Part shown: positions 8,328 to 16,030 of the stretch, piece after piece
Position numbering within the stretch: the first letter of the stretch is position 1
How the letters are laid out: every line of letters starts with the position of its first letter
Assembly (NCBI GenBank): GCA_023459215.1
Contig: JAEWVF010000104.1
Span: 28,864 to 92,863 of the forward strand
Source of the DNA: Chloroflexota bacterium
GTDB lineage: Bacteria; Chloroflexota; Anaerolineae; Anaerolineales; Villigracilaceae
Direction of reading: 5' to 3'
Length of the DNA stretch: 64,000 bases
Notes under the pieces: model-generated
The model's database searches: none
Told to the model about the DNA's origin: nothing
Seen by the model: the letters and a program-made list of their open reading frames with translations, nothing else
Program-made: the position numbers and the translations under genes

Positions 8328-9509
8328 TTAGGCGCTTTGCAGCACTTCCAGGGCGGCAGCTGCCATCAGCGCCGAGCCGCGCACCAGCACTTCCTCGTCG
8401 AAATCGAATTTCGGGTGATGATGGCCGAAGTTCAACCCGCGCGATTCGTTGTTCGAGCCGACGAAAAAGTAGGTGCCGGGCGCTTTTTGCTGGAAAAAGG
8501 CAAAATCTTCCGATCCCATCGTCACGTAAGGGCTGGTATCGGGGCTTTCTGCCGGGAAAACGGCCCTGGCGGCGCGCAGCACCTGTTCTGTGGTGGCCGC
8601 ATCGTTGATGACCGGCGGGGTGATTTCGCTGATTTCAATCTCGGCCTGGCACTGCATGGCTGCCGCAATCCCGTGGACGATTTCGTTGAAGCGGCGATGC
8701 GCCATTTCGCCGACTTCCATCTCGAAAAATCGGATGGTGCCGAGCATCTCGACTTGCGCGGGAATCACATTGAACGCATCGCCGCTGTGGATGCTGGCAA
8801 CTGTCACCACTGCCGCTTTTTGGGCGTCCACGTTGCGAGAAACGATGCTTTGCAGGGCGGTGATGATTTGGGCCGAGGCCAGAACCGGGTCGATGCTCAA
8901 GTGCGGGATGGCCCCGTGGCCGCCTTTGCCGCGCACCGTGATTTTGAACGAGGAGGCCCCGGCCATGACTGGTCCGGCGGCGATGCCAACCCAGCCGAGC
9001 GGTTTTCCGTTCCAGATGTGCAGACCCAGGCTGCGCAGGGGCGCCGGGCTTTCCATTGTGCCTTCCTTGACCATGGTTTGTGCGCCGCCCATGCCTTCCT
9101 CGGCGGGCTGGAAGACCAGCTTGATTGTTCCGCCGAATTCTTCGCGCCGGGCATGTAGCAGTTTGGCGACGGTCAGGCCGATGGCGGCGTGCCCGTCATG
9201 CCCGCAGGCGTGCATCAGCCCGGAATTTTGGGAAGCGTACTCAGCGCCGGTTTCTTCCTGGATTGGAAGGGCGTCGATATCGAAGCGCAGCATAACCACC
9301 GGGCCCGGTTTTGCGCCTTCGATCAGGCCGATTACCCCGGTTTTGGCGATGCCGGTCGAGACTTCGATGCCCAGTTCGCGCAGTTCCCTGGCGATAATGC
9401 CCGAGGTGCGCACTTCCTGGAAACCGATTTCAGGATGCATGTGAAAGTCGCGGCGCAGGGCCTGGGTGTATGGAAAAAGGGCTTGGGCCTGGGCGTAAAG
9501 ATTGGTCAT
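8328..9509 (-). CDS. M20-family metal-dependent amidohydrolase
   Basis: A 393-residue protein of the hippurate/N-acyl-amino-acid hydrolase subfamily. Metal-binding signatures include M-H-P-E-I-G-F-Q-E near residue 25, L-R-F-D-I-D-A-L-P, C-G-H-D-G-H near residue 105 and E-E-G-M-G-G. A C-terminal H-H-P-x-F-D-F-D-E gives the last ligand. It is cytoplasmic, with no signal peptide, and removes an acyl group from amino acids or similar amides. It follows a metal-receptor-like gene by 36 nt and likely shares its transcript. Exact substrate cannot be inferred. Confidence 0.88.
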   Translation of the reverse strand: MTNLYAQAQALFPYTQALRRDFHMHPEIGFQEVRTSGIIARELRELGIEVSTGIAKTGVIGLIEGAKPGPVVMLRFDIDALPIQEETGAEYASQNSGLMHACGHDGHAAIGLTVAKLLHARREEFGGTIKLVFQPAEEGMGGAQTMVKEGTMESPAPLRSLGLHIWNGKPLGWVGIAAGPVMAGASSFKITVRGKGGHGAIPHLSIDPVLASAQIITALQSIVSRNVDAQKAAVVTVASIHSGDAFNVIPAQVEMLGTIRFFEMEVGEMAHRRFNEIVHGIAAAMQCQAEIEISEITPPVINDAATTEQVLRAARAVFPAESPDTSPYVTMGSEDFAFFQQKAPGTYFFVGSNNESRGLNFGHHHPKFDFDEEVLVRGSALMAAAALEVLQSA

Positions 9510-9525
9510 AGTTGTCTCCTGGTTG

Positions 9526-9546
9526 GGACAAATTGGTAATTTGTCC
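9526..9546. other. Intercistronic hairpin
   Basis: A perfect 9-bp stem GGACAAATT/AATTTGTCC with a 3-nt loop, touching the stop codon of the upstream minus-strand gene. No T tract follows, so mRNA stabilisation or translation control is more likely than termination. Confidence 0.5.
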
Positions 9547-10400
9547 TACGAGAAAAATTCGGGTAACTGTTGCAGGGCTTTACCCAGCCGTGTTCCGGGC
9601 CAGGTCAGCAGTGAGCCATCCACCAGGTGGATGCGTCCGTTTTGAGCGGCGGGCGTTTCGGCCAGCAGGGTTTTCAGTTCGGCCAGGTGATTTGCGCCGA
9701 AGGCGAATGGTTCGTTGGGCAGCAGAATCATCTCCGGCTGGGCTGCGCGGATTTCTTCCGGGCTGACGCGCGGATAACGTGTGTCGCGTCCGGCGGGGTC
9801 TTCGCCGCTTTCGTTTTTCAGGTCGGCTGCGAGTGGGTAGCGGCGTAAACGGGAGGCGAAAACATTCTCGCCACCGAAAACGGATAACAGGTCGCTGGTA
9901 TAGGTTTCGGCGTTGCAGGTCATGTACCAGGGCTGGCCGTCCTGTTCCTCGCGCCATATCGGGCAGAAGATGCGCCGCTTGGGCTGGTCGGCGGCGACGG
10001 CCCGCGCAAATTCGAGGCTGCGCTCCAGCATATCGACCGCGATGTAACCATAGCGGCTCTGGAAGATGTCGGCCAGGTGACGCAGGTTGGCCAGGGTTTC
10101 GTCAACCGTTTTGGGGAAGGTCAGCCAGACTGGGAGGCCGGCCTGTTCCAGTCCGCGCACAATCTCCGGGCTGTTCTCCTCCTGGCTGGCGATGACCAAC
10201 TCCGGCTGCAAGGCCAGGATGTCGGCCAGACGGGCGTTTTTCGTCCCGCCGACTTTTTTCAGCGCCGAGACTTTTTCTGCCGGGTGGATGCAGTAATCGG
10301 TTACCCCGATCACTGCCGCGCCGAAACCGAGATCGAACAGGCTCTCGGTCATCGATGGGACGAGTGAAACGATGCGTTTGGGGGGCGTTAGGAATTCCAT
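9546..10400 (-). CDS. BtuF-like helical-backbone metal-receptor protein, apparently cytoplasmic
   Basis: A 284-residue protein with the periplasmic-binding fold of class III receptors: R-I-V-S-L-V-P-S-M-T-E at residue 9, G-V-T-D-Y-C, and K-N-A-R-L-A-D-I-L-A-L-Q-P-E-L-V-I-A, all typical of cobalamin/siderophore receptors. Unlike true transport receptors it has no signal peptide or lipobox, and no ABC permease lies nearby. Such stand-alone copies are usually annotated as cobalamin-binding proteins; the role is uncertain. It heads a two-gene unit with the M20 hydrolase. The start at 10400 has AGGAG-like bases overlapping the codons just upstream. Confidence 0.75.
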   Translation of the reverse strand: MEFLTPPKRIVSLVPSMTESLFDLGFGAAVIGVTDYCIHPAEKVSALKKVGGTKNARLADILALQPELVIASQEENSPEIVRGLEQAGLPVWLTFPKTVDETLANLRHLADIFQSRYGYIAVDMLERSLEFARAVAADQPKRRIFCPIWREEQDGQPWYMTCNAETYTSDLLSVFGGENVFASRLRRYPLAADLKNESGEDPAGRDTRYPRVSPEEIRAAQPEMILLPNEPFAFGANHLAELKTLLAETPAAQNGRIHLVDGSLLTWPGTRLGKALQQLPEFFS

Positions 10401-10621
10401 AGGAGAATGCAGAATGAAAAGCGAAGAATGAAACCTGGTGCTGAGCGGAGGCTGAAGGCCGCAGTCGAAGCACTTTTAACCATGAGCCTTGGTCTTTGGG
10501 CAAATCGCCCTTTAACTACGGCTTTCGTGAAAATCGCCCTTCGACTTCGCTATCGCTCCGCTCACCTGTGCTGGCGCACGGCGCAAGCAGGGCCTGACAC
10601 CTGAAACCCGACACCTGACAC
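10401..10621. repeat. Gene-free spacer with dispersed repeat units
   Basis: This 221-nt spacer lacks a credible gene. It contains CTGAGCGGAG near 10441 and its complement near 10556, two copies of ATCGCCCTT, and an iterated GACACCTG unit (about 10592-10624). Similar GAGCGGAG/CTCCGCTCAG units recur at 22500-22580. They look like dispersed intergenic repeats. Confidence 0.5.
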
Positions 10622-11350
10622 CTACTTAAACACCAGCCGCCTGAACTTTTCTTCATACCTGGGGTTCTCGAGGCTGCTGTCCTCGGTGTGGCGCGAGCGG
10701 ATGCGTTCTTCGAGCTTGACCGGGTCGCCGATTTGGGTTTTGTGTTCCTTGATGGCGGCGATTTTGGCCTGCCAGTGTTCCGTGACATCCAGGATGACAT
10801 TGGGCTGGTTGGTCAGCGAAACCCAGGCTTCGCGCGGGGTGTGTGGGGCCAGTCCTTCCTCCTTGAGCAGTTCGGGGAAGAAGTTGTGGTTCCCGGCTGC
10901 CGGGAAGAGCGCATCGAGAGTCACCTGGCCGGCGGCGCGATGGTCGGGATGGTTCAAGCCATAGCTGGCGGAGGGGAACAGGTTTTGCGGATCGCAGGTT
11001 ACCACCACATCCGGCTGCTCCTGGCGGATGACACGCACAATCTCACGGCGCAGCGCCAGGCTGGGGACAAGATAGCCGTCCGGTTGGTTCAGCCAGTGGA
11101 TGGCGGTTACGCCGAAGTGCGCGCCAGCGGCTTCCTGTTCGGCGTGGCGCAATTTGCATAGGTCTTGCGGGTCAAGCTGCGGGTCGTTCGTTCCTTTGTC
11201 GCCGCAGGTCAGCAGGCAGTAACGGATGTCGTGTCCCGCCAGCGCCCAACGCTTGAGGGTCGCTCCGCAAAAAAATTCCGGGTCATCCGGATGGGCCAGG
11301 ATGACCAGGATTTTTTGTCGTTCGGGCCAGAGCAGATCAGGCGCGTCCAT
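10622..11350 (-). CDS. PIG-L/LmbE-family deacetylase
   Basis: A 242-residue zinc-dependent N-deacetylase of the LmbE-like family. The hallmark A-H-P-D-D lies at residues 19-23, and a second N-H-P-D-H-R motif near residue 135 supplies the remaining metal ligand. Members deacetylate GlcNAc conjugates, as in mycothiol or bacillithiol synthesis or in glycan processing; nothing here fixes the substrate. The ATG at 11350 overlaps the end of the RicT gene by 14 nt, so mrp, ricT and this gene form one operon. Confidence 0.85.
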   Translation of the reverse strand: MDAPDLLWPERQKILVILAHPDDPEFFCGATLKRWALAGHDIRYCLLTCGDKGTNDPQLDPQDLCKLRHAEQEAAGAHFGVTAIHWLNQPDGYLVPSLALRREIVRVIRQEQPDVVVTCDPQNLFPSASYGLNHPDHRAAGQVTLDALFPAAGNHNFFPELLKEEGLAPHTPREAWVSLTNQPNVILDVTEHWQAKIAAIKEHKTQIGDPVKLEERIRSRHTEDSSLENPRYEEKFRRLVFK

Positions 11351-12644
11351 CTTGTCCTTTTTCGGGGCCTTTTTTATTGGGCCGACGGAAGGGCTTGCGC
11401 CGGTTCGGGCGATTTTCGGGCCGCGCGCCGGGTTGTTTTTCGGGCTGGGTTTGTTCGGCTGGCCGGTTTTCGGTTTTGCCGGCCGGACGATTTTGCTGCT
11501 GGCCGGGTTTGCGGTTCTCAGGTTTGTTGCCGGGACGATTGTTGGGCTGCCCGCCGGGGCGGTTTTCCTGTTTGCCGCTGGGACGATTGGCTTGTTGTCG
11601 TTCGGGCCGGTTGCCGGATTGCGGTCGCTCGGACTGTGGGCGCGTTTCTGCTACCGGGGCGGGCGGCAGAATCATTTCCTGCTCCGGTTCGGCGCTGACG
11701 GCTGTCTCCGTTTTGTTGCTGTAGGATGCCTTGCCGCAATCGCAGCCGCCGCCTTCGTGGCGGTCGCAAGGAGATTCCGATTTGCGGCGCAGGGCTTCGA
11801 GTTCATCCCAGGGTTCGAGCAGGTCGCGGTGGAATTCCTTCCAGAGCGGACGATCCTGCGGATTTTTGGGGGTCAACTCGACCAGGACGGCGTTGCGCAT
11901 CGGGAAAACGTCGATGACTTTGCCTTCGCCATCCGGGCTGACCACGCGTTTGTTACGTTTGGGCAGTTCCTTGCGGGCGGCAACGTACTGCTCGTATTCG
12001 TAGATCAGGCAGCAGCGCAAACGCCCGCACATGCCGGTGATTTCGGAGGGGGTCAGCGAGATGCCCTGCTCCTTGGCCATTTTGATCGAGATTGGGCTGA
12101 ATTCGGTCAGGAATTTGGAGCAGCAGCGGGTTTCGAGGCCGCAAGCGCCCATGCCGCCCAGCATTTTGGCGACATCGCGCGGGCCGATCTGGCGCATTTC
12201 AACCTGGGTTTCGCTAAAAATTTTCTGCATATCCTTGCGCAGCGATTTCAGGTCGACCTTTTCGTCTTTTTCGTCGTTCTCGGTGGCGAACATGAAGGTT
12301 AAGCGCATTCCGTCGAAGGAGTATTCGGCGGCAACGATTTTGACTGCCAGCTTCAACTCGGCGGAACGGGCACGGCATTCGATCATGGCCGCCGTCTGTT
12401 TCTGGGCCCAATTTTGGCGCAGGAGCAGGTCGGCGGCGCTGGCGCGGCGCTCGATGGGTTTCCAGGCGCCATCCGGCGGGGGCGTGGGTTCGGCGATGTG
12501 CTGGATGACTTCGCCAATCTGCCGTCCGCGGGTGGTTTCGACGATGACATGTTCACCCACCTTTAGCTCGGGCAGGTGCGCGGCATCGAAATGATAGATT
12601 TTTCCAACTTTGCTAAAGCGGATACCGTAAATGTTTGGTTGCAT
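11337..12644 (-). CDS. ricT: PSP1/RicT-like protein with long low-complexity tail
   Basis: A 435-residue protein. The N-terminal part of about 270 residues is a PSP1/RicT (YaaT) domain with V-G-K-I-Y-H-F-D-A near the start and M-C-G-R-L-R-C-C-L-I-Y-E, cysteines known in the Bacillus RicAFT complex to help hold 4Fe-4S clusters. RicT there affects RNase Y maturation of mRNAs. The final 130 or so residues are an Asn/Arg/Pro/Gln/Lys-rich disordered tail built on N-R-P units and ending in a basic segment, which suggests RNA or ribosome contact (inference). I chose the ATG at 12644, as upstream codons run through an intercistronic hairpin. RicA and RicF are not in the window. Confidence 0.85.
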   Translation of the reverse strand: MQPNIYGIRFSKVGKIYHFDAAHLPELKVGEHVIVETTRGRQIGEVIQHIAEPTPPPDGAWKPIERRASAADLLLRQNWAQKQTAAMIECRARSAELKLAVKIVAAEYSFDGMRLTFMFATENDEKDEKVDLKSLRKDMQKIFSETQVEMRQIGPRDVAKMLGGMGACGLETRCCSKFLTEFSPISIKMAKEQGISLTPSEITGMCGRLRCCLIYEYEQYVAARKELPKRNKRVVSPDGEGKVIDVFPMRNAVLVELTPKNPQDRPLWKEFHRDLLEPWDELEALRRKSESPCDRHEGGGCDCGKASYSNKTETAVSAEPEQEMILPPAPVAETRPQSERPQSGNRPERQQANRPSGKQENRPGGQPNNRPGNKPENRKPGQQQNRPAGKTENRPAEQTQPEKQPGARPENRPNRRKPFRRPNKKGPEKGQDGRA

Positions 12645-12667
12645 AAGGCGCAATTCAGGATGAAGAA

Positions 12668-12714
12668 AGCAGAATGCAGATTGGTTATTCCCGTTCCGCA
12701 TCCAGCATTCTGCT
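12668..12714. other. Hairpin between mrp and ricT
   Basis: Perfect 10-bp arms AGCAGAATGC (12668-12677) and GCATTCTGCT (12705-12714) in the mrp-ricT spacer, without a T tract. It may be a processing or stabilising element; related AGAATG units occur at 10401-10430. Confidence 0.5.
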
Positions 12715-12716
12715 GA

Positions 12717-13787
12717 CTATATGATATTGATCGGGATGCTGTTGTCGCCGCTCAGGGCTGAAACGCTGACTTTGGCCGCGACCGCTTCGGCGACTGCGAT
12801 CAGGGCTTTGGCGGCGTCGCTTTCGGGTTCGGTGATGACAATCGGCTTGCCCGAGTCGCCGCCGATGCGGACGGTGGGATTCATCGGGATGCCGCCCAGG
12901 AAGGGCACGCTGTAGTGCTCAGCCATGGCTTTGCCGCCGCCCTCGCCGAACACATCCATTTTGCTGCCGTCGGGCAGGGTCAGGTAGGACATGTTCTCGA
13001 CCACGCCGATGATCGGCACTTCGAGCTGCTTCATCATCTCAAGGCCGCGGCTGGCGTCTTCAATCGAGACAGCCTGCGGCAGGGTGACAATTACCACGCC
13101 GGTCAGTGGCAGGGCCTGGGCCAGCGAGAGTGGCGCGTCGCCGGTTCCGGGCGGCAGGTCGATGATCAGGTAATCCAGTTCGCCCCACTCGACATCCGAA
13201 AGGAACTGGCGGATGGCGCTGTTGAGCATCGGGCCGCGCCAGATGAGCGGCTGGCCGGGTTTGGTCAGGAAAGCCATCGACATCATCTTGACGCCGTAGT
13301 TTTCTGCCGGGATGAGCTTGTCCTCGCGCGGGGTGGGCATGCGCGGCACGCCCATCATGGTCGGGATGTTCGGGCCGTAGATGTCGGCGTCCATCAAGCC
13401 GACGCGCGCGCCGCTTTTGGCCAGCGAAACGGCCAGGTTGACCGAAACGGTCGATTTGCCCACGCCGCCCTTGCCGGAAGCGACCGCAATCGCGTTGCGG
13501 ATCGGGGCGGTGACGATACCGCGCATGCGGCCATCGTGAGGGACATCTGAATCCAATTTGACGCGTACGGTTTTGGCGCCGATGGCTTCGACCGCTTCGC
13601 GCGATTCTTTTTCGATTTTGCCGCGTAACGGGCAGGCCGGGGTGGTGAGCATGACGGTGAAATCGACGCTGTCGCCTTCAATTTTAATATCGCGCACCAT
13701 ACCGAGGGTCACTAAATCCTGGTGGAGTTCTGGCTCCTGCACTTTGCTGAGCGCCGCCAGGACGGCATCACGGGTAATTTGAGTCAT
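12717..13787 (-). CDS. mrp: Mrp/NBP35-family Fe-S carrier ATPase
   Basis: A 356-residue ATPase. An N-terminal MIP18/DUF59-type domain (about residues 1-90, E-P-E-L-x-x-D-L-V-T-L-G-M) precedes a ParA-like P-loop domain with G-K-G-G-V-G-K-S-T near residue 108. D-A-D-I-Y-G-P-N and D-L-P-P-G-T-G-D follow. The family carries or assembles Fe-S clusters in the cytoplasm. The usual C-P-x-C pair that follows V-V-E-N-M-S in bacterial ApbC and archaeal homologues is missing: the sequence there is Y-L-T-L-P-D-G-S-K, with no cysteine. It is the first gene of the mrp-ricT-PIG-L operon. Confidence 0.9.
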   Translation of the reverse strand: MTQITRDAVLAALSKVQEPELHQDLVTLGMVRDIKIEGDSVDFTVMLTTPACPLRGKIEKESREAVEAIGAKTVRVKLDSDVPHDGRMRGIVTAPIRNAIAVASGKGGVGKSTVSVNLAVSLAKSGARVGLMDADIYGPNIPTMMGVPRMPTPREDKLIPAENYGVKMMSMAFLTKPGQPLIWRGPMLNSAIRQFLSDVEWGELDYLIIDLPPGTGDAPLSLAQALPLTGVVIVTLPQAVSIEDASRGLEMMKQLEVPIIGVVENMSYLTLPDGSKMDVFGEGGGKAMAEHYSVPFLGGIPMNPTVRIGGDSGKPIVITEPESDAAKALIAVAEAVAAKVSVSALSGDNSIPINII

Positions 13788-13839
13788 TATTTTGCACCTT
13801 TATGGAGGTTTGTTTGATAATCGGACTTGCAGAGCCTGA

Positions 13840-14727
13840 TTATACCTTGTAACCTTGCACAATCAAAACGCCGACCCCGACCAAAACCAGCCCGCTAATT
13901 TCTTTGAAGGTCAGGGTTTCGCCCAGAAAAATCCAGGCAAAAAAGGCAATCAGCGGCATCATCAGGCTGTTGATGATGCTCGATTCAACCGGGGTCAGGG
14001 TGCGCTGGGTTTGATTCCAGAGCGTGTAGGCAAAAGCTGTGTTGACCAGCGCCATCCAGGCGATAATGCCCCAATCGCTGGCTGACGGATTCCCGAAACC
14101 GTACAGCAGCCCACCCGAGAGCAGCATCAGCCCCGAACCGATCCCCATACTGACGAAGGTGATACTCAACGGTGATAGGTGGCTCTGCAGGTTGATCTGG
14201 CGGCCCATCAGGGTGGCGGCTGAGTTGGTGGTCAAGGCAACCAGCGCGGCGGCGATCCCGGCGATGGCCAGTCCGCCCTCGGCGATTGGCAGGAAATAGA
14301 GCAACGTTCCGCCCAGGCTGAGTGTGATTCCCAGCCATTGCAGTTTGCTGGGCTGTTCGTGCCACCAAAAGATGCTCATGATTCCGACCGCGGCCGGGGA
14401 CAGGTTCAGCAGCAGGCTGACCATGGCCGAGGGCAGGTAGGCCAGGCCGATGAATTGGGCGCTTTGGGCGAAGGTGTAAATCACAATCCCCAGCCCGGCC
14501 AAGGTTAGCCAATCCCTGCGATTGAGCGATTTCAGGATGGCGCGCTCGCTTGGGCTGGCCAATACTGCCGGGACAAGGAACAGGAAAGCCATGCTGTAGC
14601 GCATCCCGGCGAAACTGAGCGCGGGCAAGTCGTTGCGCAGGCCGATTTTGATCAGCACCCAGGAAGTTGACCAGAGCACGGTCACCAGCAGGGCTTGTAG
14701 GATAGCGGTCAGGTGTTTGTTGGGCAT
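13840..14727 (-). CDS. EamA/DMT-family transporter
   Basis: A 295-residue protein with about ten membrane spans in two EamA repeats. Family-like positions are T-V-L-W-S-T-S-W-V near residue 15, W-H-E-Q-P after repeat one, and L-G-E-T-L-T-F-K-E near residue 270. The substrate is unknown. It lies 52 nt upstream of mrp on the same strand, so co-transcription is possible. The divergent neighbour is the rsgA leader region. Confidence 0.85.
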   Translation of the reverse strand: MPNKHLTAILQALLVTVLWSTSWVLIKIGLRNDLPALSFAGMRYSMAFLFLVPAVLASPSERAILKSLNRRDWLTLAGLGIVIYTFAQSAQFIGLAYLPSAMVSLLLNLSPAAVGIMSIFWWHEQPSKLQWLGITLSLGGTLLYFLPIAEGGLAIAGIAAALVALTTNSAATLMGRQINLQSHLSPLSITFVSMGIGSGLMLLSGGLLYGFGNPSASDWGIIAWMALVNTAFAYTLWNQTQRTLTPVESSIINSLMMPLIAFFAWIFLGETLTFKEISGLVLVGVGVLIVQGYKV

Positions 14728-14769
14728 AGGTTAGCGATTTTACTTGGTTTGAGTGGAACTGTGAAATCC

Positions 14770-14798
14770 TTGACAGGCGCTTATTGTGGTGATAAATT
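14770..14798 (+). promoter_or_regulatory. Promoter of the rsgA leader transcript
   Basis: TTGACA (14770-14775), 17 nt, then TAAATT (14793-14798). It precedes a short leader ORF and two terminator-like hairpins upstream of rsgA. Confidence 0.6.
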
Positions 14799-14841
14799 TG
14801 GGGCTGTTGTTAATCTAATTCTAAGGAAAGGAGCGCGCTTT

Positions 14842-14904
14842 ATGTTTAGTAACTTCGCATCGGTCATTGTTCGAGTCCAAGCATGGGCGCGCCTGCCGTT
14901 TTAA
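14842..14904 (+). CDS. Candidate 20-residue leader peptide upstream of rsgA
   Basis: A short ORF M-F-S-N-F-A-S-V-I-V, then R-V-Q-A-W-A-R-L-P-F, with a very strong AAGGAAAGGAG site 8 nt before the ATG and a terminator hairpin 26 nt after the stop. The architecture resembles a leader peptide in an attenuator. Conservation has not been tested, so translation is a hypothesis. Confidence 0.4.
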   Translation: MFSNFASVIVRVQAWARLPF

Positions 14905-14929
14905 CGGGATTACTTCCTGAATAAAACCG

Positions 14930-14961
14930 GCCACGGGTGCGAACATGCCCCGTGGCTTTTT
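14930..14961 (+). terminator. Leader terminator 1 upstream of rsgA
   Basis: 8-bp stem GCCACGGG/CCCGTGGC (14930-14937, 14949-14956) followed by five T. It lies inside the rsgA leader, before the coding region, consistent with attenuation or a separate small RNA. Confidence 0.7.
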
Positions 14962-15039
14962 GATTCCTCGACCCAGTCAGGATCAAAGAAAAAGCTGCGC
15001 GTTTTGCCCTACCGGCAAAGCGCCTGGCTTGAACGATGG

Positions 15040-15075
15040 AGCCAGCCACGGGATTTTCTCGCGGCTGGCTTTTTT
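15040..15075 (+). terminator. Leader terminator 2 upstream of rsgA
   Basis: 8-bp stem AGCCAGCC/GGCTGGCT (15040-15047, 15063-15070), then six T in total, ending 23 nt before the rsgA start. An additional GCGC...GGCAAAGCGC hairpin lies at about 14997-15022, between the two terminators. Confidence 0.7.
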
Positions 15076-15097
15076 ATTTGTATCAGGAAGTGTACCC

Positions 15098-16030
15098 TTG
15101 AACGTTTTTACTCATTCTGACGAGCCTGGAACCGGCATCGTCATCAAAAAAATTACCAATGCCTACACCGTTCGCGCAGGCGAAAGTTCTTTTGACTGCG
15201 TCCTTTCTACGCGTCTGAAGCGCCAGGCGGATGTGGACCCGGTGGCGCTGGGGGATATCGTCTGCTGGAATGAAGCCCGCCAAATTAGCGAGGTGCTGCC
15301 GCGCCGCAACCAGTTTTCCCGTCGCTCGGCAGTGCCGATGCCGGGGGCTTATGCCCACGAGCAGGTGATCGCCGCCAATATCGACCGGGTCGTGCCGGTT
15401 TTTGCGGCGACCAACCCCAAACCGACCTGGCACCTGCTCGATCGTTACCTGGTTTCGGCTGAAAGCGCGGACATTCCGGCCCTGGTTGTCATCACCAAGA
15501 TGGACCTGGTCGAGGGCCAGCCCGAAGCCGACGAGATTCGCGCGGTCGCGGACGAGTACCGGGCTTGCGGCTACGAGGTGATCCTGTCCAGCGCTGAAAC
15601 CGGCGTTGGGTTGGATGACCTGCGCGCAGCGCTGTCCCGCGGATTGTCGGTTTTTGTCGGCAAATCGGGCGTGGGCAAATCCTCGCTGTTGAATGCCATC
15701 GAGCCGGGCCTGGGCCTGCGCGTGCAGGCGACCAGCCGCACCAGCGGCAAGGGCCGGCACACCACCACCCACCTGGAGATTTTCGAAATCGAAACGGGCG
15801 GGGCGATTGTCGACACGCCGGGCATCCGCGAATTTGGTTTATGGGATTTGGATGCCGGACAACTGGCACTGTATTTCCCCGAGATGCGCCCGTGGATTGG
15901 CAAATGTCGTTTTGGCCTGGGCTGCCAGCATGACCAGGAACCGGGCTGTGAAATCCGCCTGGCGGTTGGCCGCGGCCAGATCAGCCCGTACCGTTACCAG
16001 AGTTATTTGAAATTGAAGGATGAACAATGA
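15098..16030 (+). CDS. rsgA: Ribosome small-subunit biogenesis GTPase RsgA
   Basis: A 310-residue circularly permuted GTPase. An N-terminal OB-like domain is followed by the G4 motif T-K-M-D, then G1 G-K-S-G-V-G-K-S-S, switch T-T-T-H and G3 D-T-P-G. A C-terminal zinc knuckle C-R-F-G-L-G-C-Q-H-D-Q-E-P-G-C completes it. It checks late maturation of the 30S subunit. I chose TTG at 15098 because AGGAA lies 9 nt upstream. A frame extending to 14945 would have to translate the leader terminators and lacks family similarity. The next gene overlaps by 4 nt (ATGA). Confidence 0.93.
   Translation: MNVFTHSDEPGTGIVIKKITNAYTVRAGESSFDCVLSTRLKRQADVDPVALGDIVCWNEARQISEVLPRRNQFSRRSAVPMPGAYAHEQVIAANIDRVVPVFAATNPKPTWHLLDRYLVSAESADIPALVVITKMDLVEGQPEADEIRAVADEYRACGYEVILSSAETGVGLDDLRAALSRGLSVFVGKSGVGKSSLLNAIEPGLGLRVQATSRTSGKGRHTTTHLEIFEIETGGAIVDTPGIREFGLWDLDAGQLALYFPEMRPWIGKCRFGLGCQHDQEPGCEIRLAVGRGQISPYRYQSYLKLKDEQ

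Noticed and set aside
10592..10624. Iterated GACACCTG as a CRISPR fragment
   Set aside because: Units are too short and lack regular spacers; no cas gene is present.
14866..14882. GTTCGAGTCC as the T arm of a tRNA
   Set aside because: No acceptor, D or anticodon arms can be folded around it.
14713..14904. 63-residue frame across the rsgA promoter
   Set aside because: It would start upstream of the -35; only the last 20 codons have a ribosome site.
14945..15097. N-terminal extension of RsgA
   Set aside because: It translates leader terminators, has no ribosome site and no family similarity; TTG at 15098 is better.
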